Source: Mesoflavibacter sp037029465 (GTDB taxonomy: Bacteria; Bacteroidota; Bacteroidia; Flavobacteriales; Flavobacteriaceae). From it: a DNA stretch of 64,000 nucleotides. This document shows, piece after piece, positions 34,817 to 43,814 of this stretch. Within the stretch, counting starts at the first letter, position 1; each line of letters begins with the position of its first letter. A program made the position numbers and the translations under genes. Location of the stretch: positions 124,001 through 188,000 of the forward strand of contig NZ_JAYMEM010000003.1 of NCBI RefSeq assembly GCF_037029465.1. The letters run 5' to 3'. The notes beneath the pieces were generated by a model, which worked only from the letters and a program-made list of their open reading frames with translations, ran no database searches and was not told the DNA's origin.

Positions 34817-36703
34817 ATGGCAAAAGGAAATATTAACGTTTCGGTAGAAAACATTTTCCCTTTAATTAAAAAATTCTTGTACAGCGATCACGAAATCTTT
34901 TTACGTGAGCTTATTAGTAACGCGACAGATGCTACGCTTAAATTAAAACATTTAACAAGCATTGGTGAAGCAAAAACCGAATATGGTAATCCTATTATCG
35001 AAGTAAAAATTGATAAAGAAGGAAAAAAATTACACATCATTGATCAAGGTTTAGGTATGACTGCCGAAGAGGTAGAAAAATACATCAACCAAGTTGCTTT
35101 TTCTGGTGCCGAAGAGTTTTTAGACAAATACAAAGACAGCGCAAAGGATAGCGGAATTATCGGTCACTTTGGGTTAGGTTTTTACTCAGCGTTTATGGTG
35201 GCAGATAAAGTTGAAATTATCACAAAATCTTTTAAAGATGAGCCTGCAGCATATTGGATTTGCGATGGTAGTCCAGAATTTACTTTAGAAGAAGCCGATA
35301 AAACTGAAAGAGGTACAGAGATTATTCTTCATATTTCTGAAGGTGAAGAAGAATTTTTAGAAGACAACAAAATCAACGAACTTTTAGTGAAGTATAACAA
35401 GTTTATGCCAATACCAATTAAGTTTGGTACAAAAACTGAAACTTTACCAAAACCAGAAGACGCTAAAGAAGATGATCCAGCACCTACAAAAGAAGTAGAC
35501 AACATTATAAACAACCCAAATCCTGCTTGGACCAAACAACCAACCGAGTTAGAAGAAGATGACTATAAAAACTTCTATCGTGAGCTGTATCCAATGCAAT
35601 TTGAAGAGCCACTTTTCAACATTCATCTTAATGTAGATTATCCGTTTAACTTAACAGGAATCTTGTATTTCCCTAAGTTATCTAACGATATGCAAATACA
35701 AAAAGATAAAATTCAACTATATCAAAATCAAGTATTTGTAACAGATAATGTAGAAGGTATTGTACCAGAATTTTTAACCATGTTACGTGGTGTTATAGAC
35801 AGTCCAGACATTCCTTTAAATGTGTCTCGTTCTTACTTACAAGCAGATGGTGCTGTTAAAAAAATTAGCTCTTACATTACACGTAAAGTTGCCGATAAAT
35901 TAAAGTCGTTATTTAACAGTAACCGCAAAGATTTTGAAGCAAAATGGAATGACATTAAAATTGTTATTGAATACGGAATGCTTTCTGAAGAAAAATTCTT
36001 CGAAAAAGCAGAAGCTTTTGCTTTATACCCAACTGTAGACGGTAAATACTACACTTACGACGAACTTTACAATGCAATAAAAGCAAAACAAACCGATAAA
36101 GATGATAAGTTAATCATCCTTTACGCAAGTAATGAAGATGAGCAACACAGTTATATTGAAGCTGCTAAAGACAAAGGTTACGAAGTTTTATTACTAGACA
36201 GTCCTATTATTTCGCATTTAATGCAAAAATTAGAAGGTACTAAAGAAAACATATCATTTGCTCGTGTAGACGCAGATCATATAGATAAATTAATTCAGAA
36301 GGAAGAAAACACGATTTCTAAATTAGACGAAGATCAACAAAAACAGTTGGACGAGTTGTTAAAAGAAGTGATTCCTTCAGAAAAATTTATGGTGCAATTA
36401 GAAGCTATGGACAGCAACGCAACACCATTTATGATTACGCAACCAGAGTTTATGCGTCGTATGAAAGAGATGCAACAAACTGGTGGCGGCGGTATGTTTG
36501 GCATGGGTAATATGCCAGAAATGTACAATCTTGTTGTAAATACAAACTCTGAATTAGTAAACGAAATTTTAAACACAAAAACGCGTAAAAAACAAGAACG
36601 TTTAATAAATCAAAGTTTAGATTTAGCACGTTTATCGCAAGGTCTTTTAAAAGGTAAAGAACTTAGCGACTTTATAAAACGTAGCTACGAAATGATAAAA
36701 TAA
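34817..36703 (+). CDS. htpG: Molecular chaperone HtpG (Hsp90)
   Basis: HtpG is the bacterial Hsp90. The 628-residue protein has the GHKL ATPase motifs LISNATDAT, DQGLGMT and GHFGLGFYSAF. The middle domain includes PLNVSRSYLQAD, and the C-terminal dimerisation domain includes SKLDEDQQKQL and PEFMRRMKEMQ. A Gly/Met-rich loop (TGGGGMFGMGNM) sits in the C-terminal domain. It is monocistronic: divergent from the FabH-like gene and followed by a strong terminator. No CIRCE operator is present in the 237-base upstream gap. Confidence 0.97.
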   Translation: MAKGNINVSVENIFPLIKKFLYSDHEIFLRELISNATDATLKLKHLTSIGEAKTEYGNPIIEVKIDKEGKKLHIIDQGLGMTAEEVEKYINQVAFSGAEEFLDKYKDSAKDSGIIGHFGLGFYSAFMVADKVEIITKSFKDEPAAYWICDGSPEFTLEEADKTERGTEIILHISEGEEEFLEDNKINELLVKYNKFMPIPIKFGTKTETLPKPEDAKEDDPAPTKEVDNIINNPNPAWTKQPTELEEDDYKNFYRELYPMQFEEPLFNIHLNVDYPFNLTGILYFPKLSNDMQIQKDKIQLYQNQVFVTDNVEGIVPEFLTMLRGVIDSPDIPLNVSRSYLQADGAVKKISSYITRKVADKLKSLFNSNRKDFEAKWNDIKIVIEYGMLSEEKFFEKAEAFALYPTVDGKYYTYDELYNAIKAKQTDKDDKLIILYASNEDEQHSYIEAAKDKGYEVLLLDSPIISHLMQKLEGTKENISFARVDADHIDKLIQKEENTISKLDEDQQKQLDELLKEVIPSEKFMVQLEAMDSNATPFMITQPEFMRRMKEMQQTGGGGMFGMGNMPEMYNLVVNTNSELVNEILNTKTRKKQERLINQSLDLARLSQGLLKGKELSDFIKRSYEMIK

Positions 36704-36727
36704 TTAATTCGCTAAATCGGAAAATTT

Positions 36728-36759
36728 AAAAAACCACTTCAATTAAGAAGTGGTTTTTT
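36728..36759 (+). terminator. Terminator of htpG
   Basis: AAAAACCACTTC pairs with GAAGTGGTTTTT around AATTAA, followed by T's. The stem is the same as that of the terminator at 40210-40241. Confidence 0.85.
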
Positions 36760-36892
36760 GTTTTGGTTGTATTCGATTAAAATGTTAAAATTAAACGATT
36801 TTAAAAAAAATAAACACCAAACCATCACTTAAAACTGATAAAACTTTACTTTTAGATGATAAATCAATAATTTTTTTAGACAACAACCATCA

Positions 36893-39121
36893 ATGAAGTT
36901 TTTTTACATTTCTCTATTTTTCTTATTTACACTACAATTTTCTCACTCTCAATGCAATAACAAAATACTTTTCATTATTGACGATTCTGGATCTGTCAAT
37001 GATGTGGAAAGAAATGATATGCAAACATCTATTCAGACACTATCAGACCAACTATATGCTGATAATCCTTTGACTGAAATTGGGATTATTCAATATGGAC
37101 AACCTTCAAGCAACTCTACATCCCAACCAAGCTATTACATAGCACTTCCTTTTACCGTAAACCCAACTATAATACTTCAAAATGATGCTGGTGGTTTTAG
37201 TATGATGCAAGACGTTTTTCCTAATTCAATTAATACAATGATAAATGACGGTATTTTTAGTGCTGGTGGCGAATTTGAAGATACAACAGCTATTTTTTTA
37301 TTTACAGACGCATCTGTAAGTGGCGGATGCACCTCTGTTTTAGCTAATTGTACCTCTTGCAATGTTCCTGCATTATCTTGTGGCTATGATTATCTATTTG
37401 ATTTAAGTCAAAGTCTAGGCGGAATACCATTTTCAGTTTATAGAGTTATATCAAATCCTTGGCAAGTAACAGCTGAAGGTATACAACAAAATGGAGGAAT
37501 ATTAATCGAAGATAGTAGTTTTGATGTATCATCAGTACAGCTTAATCAGTTAATGGGTAGTCTAGCTTGCATAGATGGATATTTTGAAGTTTTAGATAAT
37601 TGTTTAGGAGAAACTACTCAATTTAATCTAACAACCAATGATACTGTAACTTCTGCTTCTTGGGATTTTGGTGATGGCGCTACATCTTCAGATTTTAATC
37701 CAACACACACCTACTCTAACCCTGGAACATATGATGTCTCCTTAATAATTAGCAACGATACAGAAACCTTAACAATTAATGAAACGGTTACAATTTATGA
37801 CAATCCGGTTGCTAACCCAATACCTGATTTTATAATTTGTGATGATGCTAATGACCAAGTTGAATTATTTGATTTAACCACAAGAGATCAATATATTTTA
37901 GGTTCTCAATCTGATATGACGTTTTCAATCAACTATTTTTCAAGTTTAACTGATGCAGAAAACAATGACAACCCATTAAGTACAAATTATTATAATACTA
38001 TTATGGAAGAAGAGATTTTTGCAAGAATTGAAAATTCACAAAATAACCAATGTTACGAGATTACTTCCTTTAATGTCATTGTCGCTGCTTTACCAACAGC
38101 TTTTCCTGTTGCTGATTTTGTAGTTTGTGATGACGAAAGCAATGACGGTATAGCCTCTTTTGATTTAACTTTGATAAACGACCAAGTTTTAAATGGTCAA
38201 TCCTCAACAACATTCAGTACAACTTATCACACAACTTACATAGATGCTATTGATGGGTCAAATAGCTTGCCTAACAACTATACCAATCAATCTGCAAATG
38301 AACAGGTTTTCATACGAGTTTTCAACTCAGATTATCCTGATTGTTTTAATATAACTAGCTTTAACCTTAAAGTAAGCCAACAACCTGTAGCAAATGCTAT
38401 CACAGATTTTGTAATGTGCGAAAATGATATGTTTGATTTAGATTTGACTATTTTTAATCAAGATGTTTTACTAAATCAAGATAGTAGCGACTTTTCAGTG
38501 AGTTATTATTACAATCAAAACGACGCTATTAATAATGTAAATGAAATTAATACTGAAATTGTTTATACTGAAGACATCATTGTGTTTGCTAAAGTAGAAA
38601 ACAATAGCAATTTAGATTGTTATGCAATTACACCAATCAAACTTACTATTTACAGATTTCCTTTTGAACCTTATGAAGAAATTAAAAATTGTTTCCAAAG
38701 AAACTTTACACTAGAAGCTAATTCAAACTCTGAAGAAGCTACTTACCTGTGGAATACTGGTGAAACTACAGAGTCTATAACTGTCAACAATTTTGGCACT
38801 TATGAAGTAGAAATAACCATAAACAACTGTACAGAAGTGAAAACAATAGACTTTATACAGGATACCGATTGTAATATTCCTCAAGGAATTTCACCTAATG
38901 ATGATGGTTATAATGACTTTTTAGATTTAAGTTTCTTAGATATGGATTCAATAACAATTTATAACAGATATGGTACCGAAGTTTATTCTAAAGATAATTA
39001 TATAAACGAATGGAAAGGACAGACCAATGACGGCAAAAAACTTCCAACAGGTACTTATTTTTATGTTATAAAAACGCTTTCATACAAAACACATACAGGT
39101 TGGATTTATTTAAATAGATAA
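36893..39121 (+). CDS. vWA/PKD-containing T9SS type B secreted protein
   Basis: This 742-residue secreted protein has a signal peptide (residues 1-19). A von Willebrand A domain at about 22-225 carries an intact MIDAS start (IIDDSGSVND, D-x-S-x-S) and FTDAS. A PKD domain follows at about 235-305 (ASWDFGDGATS, HTYSNPGTYDV). Then come three related modules of about 90 residues, each opening with a DF-(I/V)-C-(D/E) box and ending in FNVIV/FNLKV-like strands. The C-terminus is a type B sorting domain (GISPNDDGYND, then TGTYFYVIK). It should pass through the type IX system and act in adhesion or metal-dependent binding. Confidence 0.88.
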   Translation: MKFFYISLFFLFTLQFSHSQCNNKILFIIDDSGSVNDVERNDMQTSIQTLSDQLYADNPLTEIGIIQYGQPSSNSTSQPSYYIALPFTVNPTIILQNDAGGFSMMQDVFPNSINTMINDGIFSAGGEFEDTTAIFLFTDASVSGGCTSVLANCTSCNVPALSCGYDYLFDLSQSLGGIPFSVYRVISNPWQVTAEGIQQNGGILIEDSSFDVSSVQLNQLMGSLACIDGYFEVLDNCLGETTQFNLTTNDTVTSASWDFGDGATSSDFNPTHTYSNPGTYDVSLIISNDTETLTINETVTIYDNPVANPIPDFIICDDANDQVELFDLTTRDQYILGSQSDMTFSINYFSSLTDAENNDNPLSTNYYNTIMEEEIFARIENSQNNQCYEITSFNVIVAALPTAFPVADFVVCDDESNDGIASFDLTLINDQVLNGQSSTTFSTTYHTTYIDAIDGSNSLPNNYTNQSANEQVFIRVFNSDYPDCFNITSFNLKVSQQPVANAITDFVMCENDMFDLDLTIFNQDVLLNQDSSDFSVSYYYNQNDAINNVNEINTEIVYTEDIIVFAKVENNSNLDCYAITPIKLTIYRFPFEPYEEIKNCFQRNFTLEANSNSEEATYLWNTGETTESITVNNFGTYEVEITINNCTEVKTIDFIQDTDCNIPQGISPNDDGYNDFLDLSFLDMDSITIYNRYGTEVYSKDNYINEWKGQTNDGKKLPTGTYFYVIKTLSYKTHTGWIYLNR

Positions 39122-39146
39122 ACCTTTTGAATCTAAATAACGTAAC

Positions 39147-39177
39147 AAAAAGTCACACATAATAGTGTGACTTTTTT
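39147..39177 (+). terminator. Terminator of vWA/T9SS gene
   Basis: AAAAAGTCACAC pairs with GTGTGACTTTTT around a 6-base loop, followed by T's. Confidence 0.85.
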
Positions 39178-39197
39178 ATTTAAGTCTAAAAAAATAA

Positions 39198-39218
39198 ATA
39201 CATTTTTATAAAATGTAT
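39198..39218. promoter_or_regulatory. Putative PadR operator (perfect palindrome)
   Basis: The arms ATACATTTT and AAAATGTAT are perfectly complementary around TAT. They contain the ACAT/ATGT half-sites typical of PadR-family operators. The site lies 24 bases before the proposed padR start, so autoregulation of the operon is likely. Confidence 0.6.
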
Positions 39219-39242
39219 TTAAAAAATATGTATATTAGCAGC

Positions 39243-39581
39243 ATGTATAGCAAAGAACTTACAAAAGGAACACTTAAACCAATCATTTTAAAGCTTTTAA
39301 GCCAAAGCGACAAAATGTATGGTTATGAGATAACACAAAAGGTAAAAGATATTACCAAAGGAAAAATAGACATTTCTGAAGGTGCATTATACCCTATTTT
39401 ACACAAATTAGAAAAGGAAAAGGTGTTAACTACAGAAAAAGTATTTATAGGTAAACGTGTAAGAAAATATTATTCGGTCACCAATAGCGGCAAACAAGTA
39501 ATTGCCGAACAAACCAATCAAATAAATGATTTTATAAACACGTTATCGTTAATTTTTAACCCAAAACCAACTTTAAAATGA
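39243..39581 (+). CDS. PadR family transcriptional regulator
   Basis: This 112-residue winged-helix protein matches PadR subfamily 2. It opens LTKGTLKPIILKLLSQSD, followed by MYGYEITQKVKDIT, ISEGALYPILHKLEKEKVL and the wing RVRKYYSVTNSGK. I use the ATG at 39243: the alternative at 39213 lies inside the palindromic operator and adds ten unconserved residues. The stop overlaps the next start (ATGA), so translation of the 143-residue membrane protein is coupled. PadR proteins usually repress their own operon and respond to a small molecule, or bind a partner encoded next door. Confidence 0.88.
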   Translation: MYSKELTKGTLKPIILKLLSQSDKMYGYEITQKVKDITKGKIDISEGALYPILHKLEKEKVLTTEKVFIGKRVRKYYSVTNSGKQVIAEQTNQINDFINTLSLIFNPKPTLK

Positions 39582-40009
39582 TACTTACAGAGCAACAAAT
39601 TAACTACATAGATAAAAATTTAGAGTTGTATGGATTAAAAAACCAAACACTTAAAGAGGATATATTAGATCACATTTGTACCTATATTGAAAATACAGAC
39701 GAAACTAACTTTGATATTGCCTATCAAAACGCAATTAATCAATTTGGTGGTTACCTAAATATTAATCAATTACAAAGAGAAACTAATGCGCAGTTATATT
39801 TTAAATCGGCTAAAAACCGTACTAAATTTTTGTTTATCATTGGGTTTATTACTGCGGTATTAATTTCTGTAGGAAGTATTTTCAAAATTATGCATTTTCC
39901 ATTTGCAGGAATAATAATGGTTTCGGGATTTGCTGTGTTAATTTTTATCACCTTGCCTTTATTTTTCTACACAAAATATAAAGACACCATTTTAAAATAT
40001 CAATCTTAA
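39578..40009 (+). CDS. Membrane protein of padR operon (HAAS-like N-term plus membrane hairpin)
   Basis: This 143-residue protein has a cytoplasmic N-terminal part of about 80 residues (LTEQQINYIDKNLELYG, EDILDHICTYIENT). That part resembles the short helical domains of membrane proteins coupled to PadR regulators. Two membrane helices follow, around FKIMHFPFAGIIMVSGF. The second half is clearly related to the 57-residue protein encoded 24 bases downstream. The FK-MH loop between two helices also recalls the start of gliding motor protein GldL, but this is only a visual likeness. It overlaps padR by four bases. The function is unknown. Confidence 0.75.
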   Translation: MILTEQQINYIDKNLELYGLKNQTLKEDILDHICTYIENTDETNFDIAYQNAINQFGGYLNINQLQRETNAQLYFKSAKNRTKFLFIIGFITAVLISVGSIFKIMHFPFAGIIMVSGFAVLIFITLPLFFYTKYKDTILKYQS

Positions 40010-40033
40010 CATTAATTATAAATCAATCAAAAA

Positions 40034-40207
40034 ATGAAAAAATCAGTTTATGTATTAGGCATTATCGCCTTATTTATTTTAAGTACAGGTCTTATGTTTA
40101 AAAGTATGCATTGGCCTTTTGCAGGTATAATTACGGTTGTTGGATTTGTACTTTTCAACTTTATGTTCTTACCAACGCTTTTTTATAAATTATACAAAAG
40201 CAACTAA
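40034..40207 (+). CDS. 57-residue membrane protein, paralogue of upstream hairpin
   Basis: This short ORF starts MKKSVYVLGIIALF and contains FKSMHWPFAGII, then VVGFVLFNFMFLP and a basic end YKLYKSN. It has two predicted membrane helices joined by the FK-MH-PFAGII loop. It aligns with the C-terminal half of the preceding gene over almost its whole length (shared FK, MH, PFAGII, GF, LP, FY, YK). The reading frame, AT-rich ATG context, 24-base spacing and following terminator all support a real gene, the last of the padR operon. Confidence 0.75.
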   Translation: MKKSVYVLGIIALFILSTGLMFKSMHWPFAGIITVVGFVLFNFMFLPTLFYKLYKSN

Positions 40208-40209
40208 TT

Positions 40210-40241
40210 AAAAAACCACTTCTTAACCGAAGTGGTTTTTT
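40210..40241 (+). terminator. Terminator of padR operon
   Basis: AAAAAACCACTTC pairs with GAAGTGGTTTTTT around a short loop, followed by T's. The stem is the same as at the htpG terminator. Confidence 0.85.
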
Positions 40242-40269
40242 ATTTATATTTAGAGAAAATAAATCTGAT

Positions 40270-40734
40270 ATGAAAAAAATTTTGTTTCTAATTTTTGTTA
40301 TAAGCATTAGTAGTCAAGCTCAAAAAAACTTAAAAATTGATAACGATCATATTTATGTTTTTAATAAAGACCTTGAATTTAGTATCATTAAAATAAGTAA
40401 AAATAGAACTACAAGCAGGTATAACACCACTTATGTCGCAAAAAAGGGCACACGATTTATATCGATGTATTTAAAGTTTAAAAATACGTCTAACGAAACA
40501 AAGACAATAGATTTTTCTAATATATTATTGCTAACCGACAATAATCAAACAATTAAAATTGACTTTGTTGTTAAAGCAATGAAATTGACTGCAAATACAG
40601 ATAGATTAAAAATAAAATTAAAACCTGGTAAAAAAAGAATGATCGCTATAGAATTTGAATCTCCTGTTGAAAAAGACGAAAAAATAGATCAATTAATAAT
40701 TAATGAAAAAGTTGTTTCTCTTTCTTATAATTAA
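40270..40734 (+). CDS. Exported DUF4352-like protein
   Basis: This 154-residue protein has a signal peptide (residues 1-17, SSQAQ). A single beta-sandwich follows whose pattern (GTRFISMYLKFKNTSNETKTI, cut here by short loops, then LKPGKKRMIAIEFESP) fits the DUF4352 immunoglobulin-like fold. Such domains occur in secreted proteins and are probably for binding. The function is not known. It follows the padR operon terminator and has its own short upstream gap. Confidence 0.65.
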   Translation: MKKILFLIFVISISSQAQKNLKIDNDHIYVFNKDLEFSIIKISKNRTTSRYNTTYVAKKGTRFISMYLKFKNTSNETKTIDFSNILLLTDNNQTIKIDFVVKAMKLTANTDRLKIKLKPGKKRMIAIEFESPVEKDEKIDQLIINEKVVSLSYN

Positions 40735-40849
40735 CTTATTCTTAAAATTAAGTCTATTTCCCTAACCAAAAAGTAGCACTCACTCAATATCACTTTTAAA
40801 CACTATTGTTACAATGTAAGTTTGATGTATAACATTAAAACTTACAATT

Positions 40850-41509
40850 ATGAACAATGCCATTAAATTAGACATCAAATCACCTTGTAGTGAAGATTTT
40901 AATCAATTTAAACCAACTACTAAAGGCGGATTTTGCGCCACTTGCACCAAAGAAGTTATTGATTTTTCTAAAATGAATTCTGAAGAAATAATTAACTATT
41001 TCAACACTAAAAATACAGATAATACTTGCGGAAGATTTAAAAGTGAACAATTAACAACTCATCAAATTCCTGTAAAAAGAAGTAAATTAAGTTGGTTAAC
41101 CGGTATTGGATTAGCCTGTTTATCTTTTTTCTCTTTCGTAACAGCTAATGCACAAGTAAAAACTACTGAAAATAATACAATAGAAAGTGCTTCTTCTAAA
41201 GAAAACTTAACCATTAAAGGAACAATTACAGACCAAGATGGAATACCACTTCCTTCTGCAAATGTATTGCTAGAAGGTACTTCAATAGGAACATCAACGG
41301 ACTTTGACGGTAATTTTGAATTTCCTCAAAAATTAAAAAAAGGTGATGTGTTACAAATAAGTTATGTTGGTTACGAACCTAAAAAAGTAGTAATAGACGG
41401 CAAATCTAAAGACCAAACCATTCAGCTAAATATTAATATGAATGTTGGCTCTGTAATAATGATGGGCAAAGTATCTTCTAAAAAACTATACAAATCTAAA
41501 AAGGATTAA
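40850..41509 (+). CDS. Cys4 domain, membrane segment and CarboxypepD_reg-like protein
   Basis: The 219-residue protein starts with a cytoplasmic domain holding four cysteines, C13, C29, C32 and C60 (KSPCSED, GGFCATCTKE, NTCGRF). These are spaced as for a metal site. A hydrophobic segment at about 80-98 ends TANAQ like a signal-peptidase site. A CarboxypepD_reg-like domain then occupies about 113-200 (IKGTITDQDGIPLPSANVLL). The pattern recurs in many flavobacteria. The start is 5 bases from the next gene's upstream end, so it pairs with the transglutaminase gene. The function is unknown. Confidence 0.7.
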   Translation: MNNAIKLDIKSPCSEDFNQFKPTTKGGFCATCTKEVIDFSKMNSEEIINYFNTKNTDNTCGRFKSEQLTTHQIPVKRSKLSWLTGIGLACLSFFSFVTANAQVKTTENNTIESASSKENLTIKGTITDQDGIPLPSANVLLEGTSIGTSTDFDGNFEFPQKLKKGDVLQISYVGYEPKKVVIDGKSKDQTIQLNINMNVGSVIMMGKVSSKKLYKSKKD

Positions 41510-41514
41510 TAGCT

Positions 41515-42516
41515 ATGAGAAATGTCATTACTTTCATTTCTATTTTAATCTTAAATATTGCTTTTGCGCAAGTTTCAGATTTTAAATCTATAGATTTTAC
41601 CGTTGCAGATAATATTGCAAACCTAAAAAATGGTAGAAACTTAGATAATTTGCCACTGCTTGCGCATGAGCTAACTTATAAATTAGATACAGATGTTGAG
41701 AAATTTAGAGCCATCTACACGTGGGTTTGCACCAATATTAAAGGTGATTTAAGTGTTAGCGATAAAGTAATACACAAAAGAAAAAAACACAAAAATGACA
41801 GTTTAAGCTACACACAATGGAACAACAACTATCTAAAAAAAGCATTTAAAAAACTATTTAAACACAAAAAAACAATGTGTACTGGTTATGCATATTTAAT
41901 AAAGCAACTTTGCTTTTTAGCAAATATTGAATGTGAAATTATTAACGGTTACGGAAGAAGTTTTGATACTAATGTTGAAAGTTTAGAGCTTATCAACCAT
42001 TCTTGGAATGCGGTAAAACTAAACAATAAATGGTATTTATGTGATGCCACTTGGTCTAGCGGCTATTTTTTAGGTACAATTTTTATTGAAGATTATAATT
42101 TAGGATACTTTTTAACCGAGCCTACATTATTTGCAAAAAACCACATTCCAAAAGACAAAAAATGGTTGCTTAATGAAACTTTAATTAATAGTGAATACTC
42201 AGTCGCTCCAATAGTTTACGGCGAAACTTTTAAACACAAAACGCTTCCTATTAGTCCACAAAATATGCATGTAGAATTAAAAAAAGGAGAGCATCTAAAT
42301 TTCAGTTTTAAAACTTTAGACTCTATTGATATCAACAAAGTTTCGTTACTGCAGTTTGTTGGAATAAATCCTATAGACTTTGAAATAAACAACTTAAAAG
42401 AAGACAACGGAATGGTTTCATTTTCAACTACATTTAAGCACAAAGGGTTTTACGACGTACATTTAGCTATTGGTGATGATGTAGTTGCAACCTATACTGT
42501 AAAGGTCACTAAATAA
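41515..42516 (+). CDS. Exported transglutaminase-like protein
   Basis: The 333-residue exported protein (signal peptide 1-19, IAFAQ) has a transglutaminase-core fold. The triad is C122 (KTMCTGYAYL), H162 (LINHSWNAV) and D177 (YLCDATW). Bacterial members are mostly proteases or structural domains and not cross-linkers. The C-terminal part (about 235-333) looks like a beta-sandwich. It starts 5 bases after the Cys4 / CarboxypepD_reg gene, so the two are probably co-transcribed. The substrate is unknown. Confidence 0.82.
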   Translation: MRNVITFISILILNIAFAQVSDFKSIDFTVADNIANLKNGRNLDNLPLLAHELTYKLDTDVEKFRAIYTWVCTNIKGDLSVSDKVIHKRKKHKNDSLSYTQWNNNYLKKAFKKLFKHKKTMCTGYAYLIKQLCFLANIECEIINGYGRSFDTNVESLELINHSWNAVKLNNKWYLCDATWSSGYFLGTIFIEDYNLGYFLTEPTLFAKNHIPKDKKWLLNETLINSEYSVAPIVYGETFKHKTLPISPQNMHVELKKGEHLNFSFKTLDSIDINKVSLLQFVGINPIDFEINNLKEDNGMVSFSTTFKHKGFYDVHLAIGDDVVATYTVKVTK

Positions 42517-42532
42517 TCGTAAATAATTTAGC

Positions 42533-42540
42533 TACCTTTG
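42533..42540 (+). promoter_or_regulatory. Candidate -7 box for DEAD-box helicase gene
   Basis: TACCTTTG matches TAnnTTTG and lies 18 bases before the ATG. The -33 box is not clear. Confidence 0.45.
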
Positions 42541-42558
42541 TATAAATAAATTAGCTAA

Positions 42559-43797
42559 ATGTCATTTAAAGACTTACAATTAAACAAACCTTTACGTCGT
42601 GCAGTTGCAGAAGCTGGTTACGACAACCCAACTTTGGTGCAAGAAAAAGCAATTCCTGCTATTTTAGACAAAAAAGACGTTGTTGTTTCTGCGCAAACAG
42701 GTACTGGTAAAACGGCTGCATTTGCATTACCTATTTTACAATTACTTTTTGACCAACAAGACGCACCAAAACGCGGTAAAAAAATTAAGGCACTTATTGT
42801 AAGTCCAACACGCGAATTAGCCGTTCAAATTGCAAAAAACTTCGAAACCTACTCTACTTACACCAATCTTAGAACAACGGTGGTTTTTGGTGGCACATCG
42901 GTAGAGCCTCAAAAAGATATACTAAAAAAAGGCGTAGATATTTTAATTGCTACACCTGGTCGTTTGTTAGATTTACACAAACAAACAGCGCTACATTTAG
43001 ATCAAGTTGAAGTATTGGTTTTAGATGAAGCCGATTTAATGCTAGACATGGGATTTATTGATGATGTAAGAAAAATTGAACGCTTATGTCCTACCGAAAA
43101 ACAAACACTTTTATTTTCGGCAACTATACCTTATAAAGTTGAAGATTTAGCAAAAACTATTTTAAATAATCCAGAGCGTATTTTGGTTGCTCCAAATGCT
43201 TCAACTTCAAAAAAGTTAGAACAACTATTATATTACGTACCAAAACGCAACAAAATAGAACTGTGTTTACACTTACTACGTAACACTATAAAAGGTCATA
43301 TTATTATTTTTAGACGTACCAAATTTGGAGTTACTAAATTAGAGCAAACGCTACTTAAAAACGGCTATAAAGTAGATAGCATACATGGTGATAAAAGTCA
43401 AAGTGCAAGACAGGAAGCACTAAATAAATTCACAAAAAAAGAAGTTAACATTTTAATAGCTACAGATGTTGCTGCACGTGGTATAGATATAGACAGTTTG
43501 GATGCAGTAATCAATTTTGATTTACCAAATATACCAGAAACTTATGTACATAGAATTGGTCGTACAGCACGCGCTGGTCAAACTGGTGTTGCACATTCGT
43601 TTTGTAGTGTAGACGAAAAAAATTATATTAAAACCATCCAACAATTAATTGGTTTACAATTAGATATTATTGAGGATCATCCGTATCCATTAGACCCAAA
43701 AGCAAAACCTATTGTGCATACCTCAAACAAAAAGAGTAAACACAAAAAAGGCAGAAAAGGACAAGGAAGTAAACAGAAGAAAAAACGTTGGTATTAA
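42559..43797 (+). CDS. DEAD-box ATP-dependent RNA helicase
   Basis: The 412-residue protein has the full motif set: the Q-motif region, AQTGTGKT, SPTRELA, TPGR, DEAD, SAT, and HRIGRTARAG. The C-terminal extension is short and very basic (KSKHKKGRKGQGSKQKKKRW), typical of the RhlE/DbpA-like flavobacterial helicases. It probably helps ribosome assembly or mRNA turnover, especially in the cold. It is followed 17 bases later by a CarboxypepD_reg protein gene. Confidence 0.93.
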   Translation: MSFKDLQLNKPLRRAVAEAGYDNPTLVQEKAIPAILDKKDVVVSAQTGTGKTAAFALPILQLLFDQQDAPKRGKKIKALIVSPTRELAVQIAKNFETYSTYTNLRTTVVFGGTSVEPQKDILKKGVDILIATPGRLLDLHKQTALHLDQVEVLVLDEADLMLDMGFIDDVRKIERLCPTEKQTLLFSATIPYKVEDLAKTILNNPERILVAPNASTSKKLEQLLYYVPKRNKIELCLHLLRNTIKGHIIIFRRTKFGVTKLEQTLLKNGYKVDSIHGDKSQSARQEALNKFTKKEVNILIATDVAARGIDIDSLDAVINFDLPNIPETYVHRIGRTARAGQTGVAHSFCSVDEKNYIKTIQQLIGLQLDIIEDHPYPLDPKAKPIVHTSNKKSKHKKGRKGQGSKQKKKRWY

Positions 43798-43814
43798 ACA
43801 CATTACTTTTTTAG

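Noticed and set aside
39213..39242. Longer padR start at 39213
   Set aside because: It lies inside the palindromic operator, and the added residues do not look like a PadR N-terminus.
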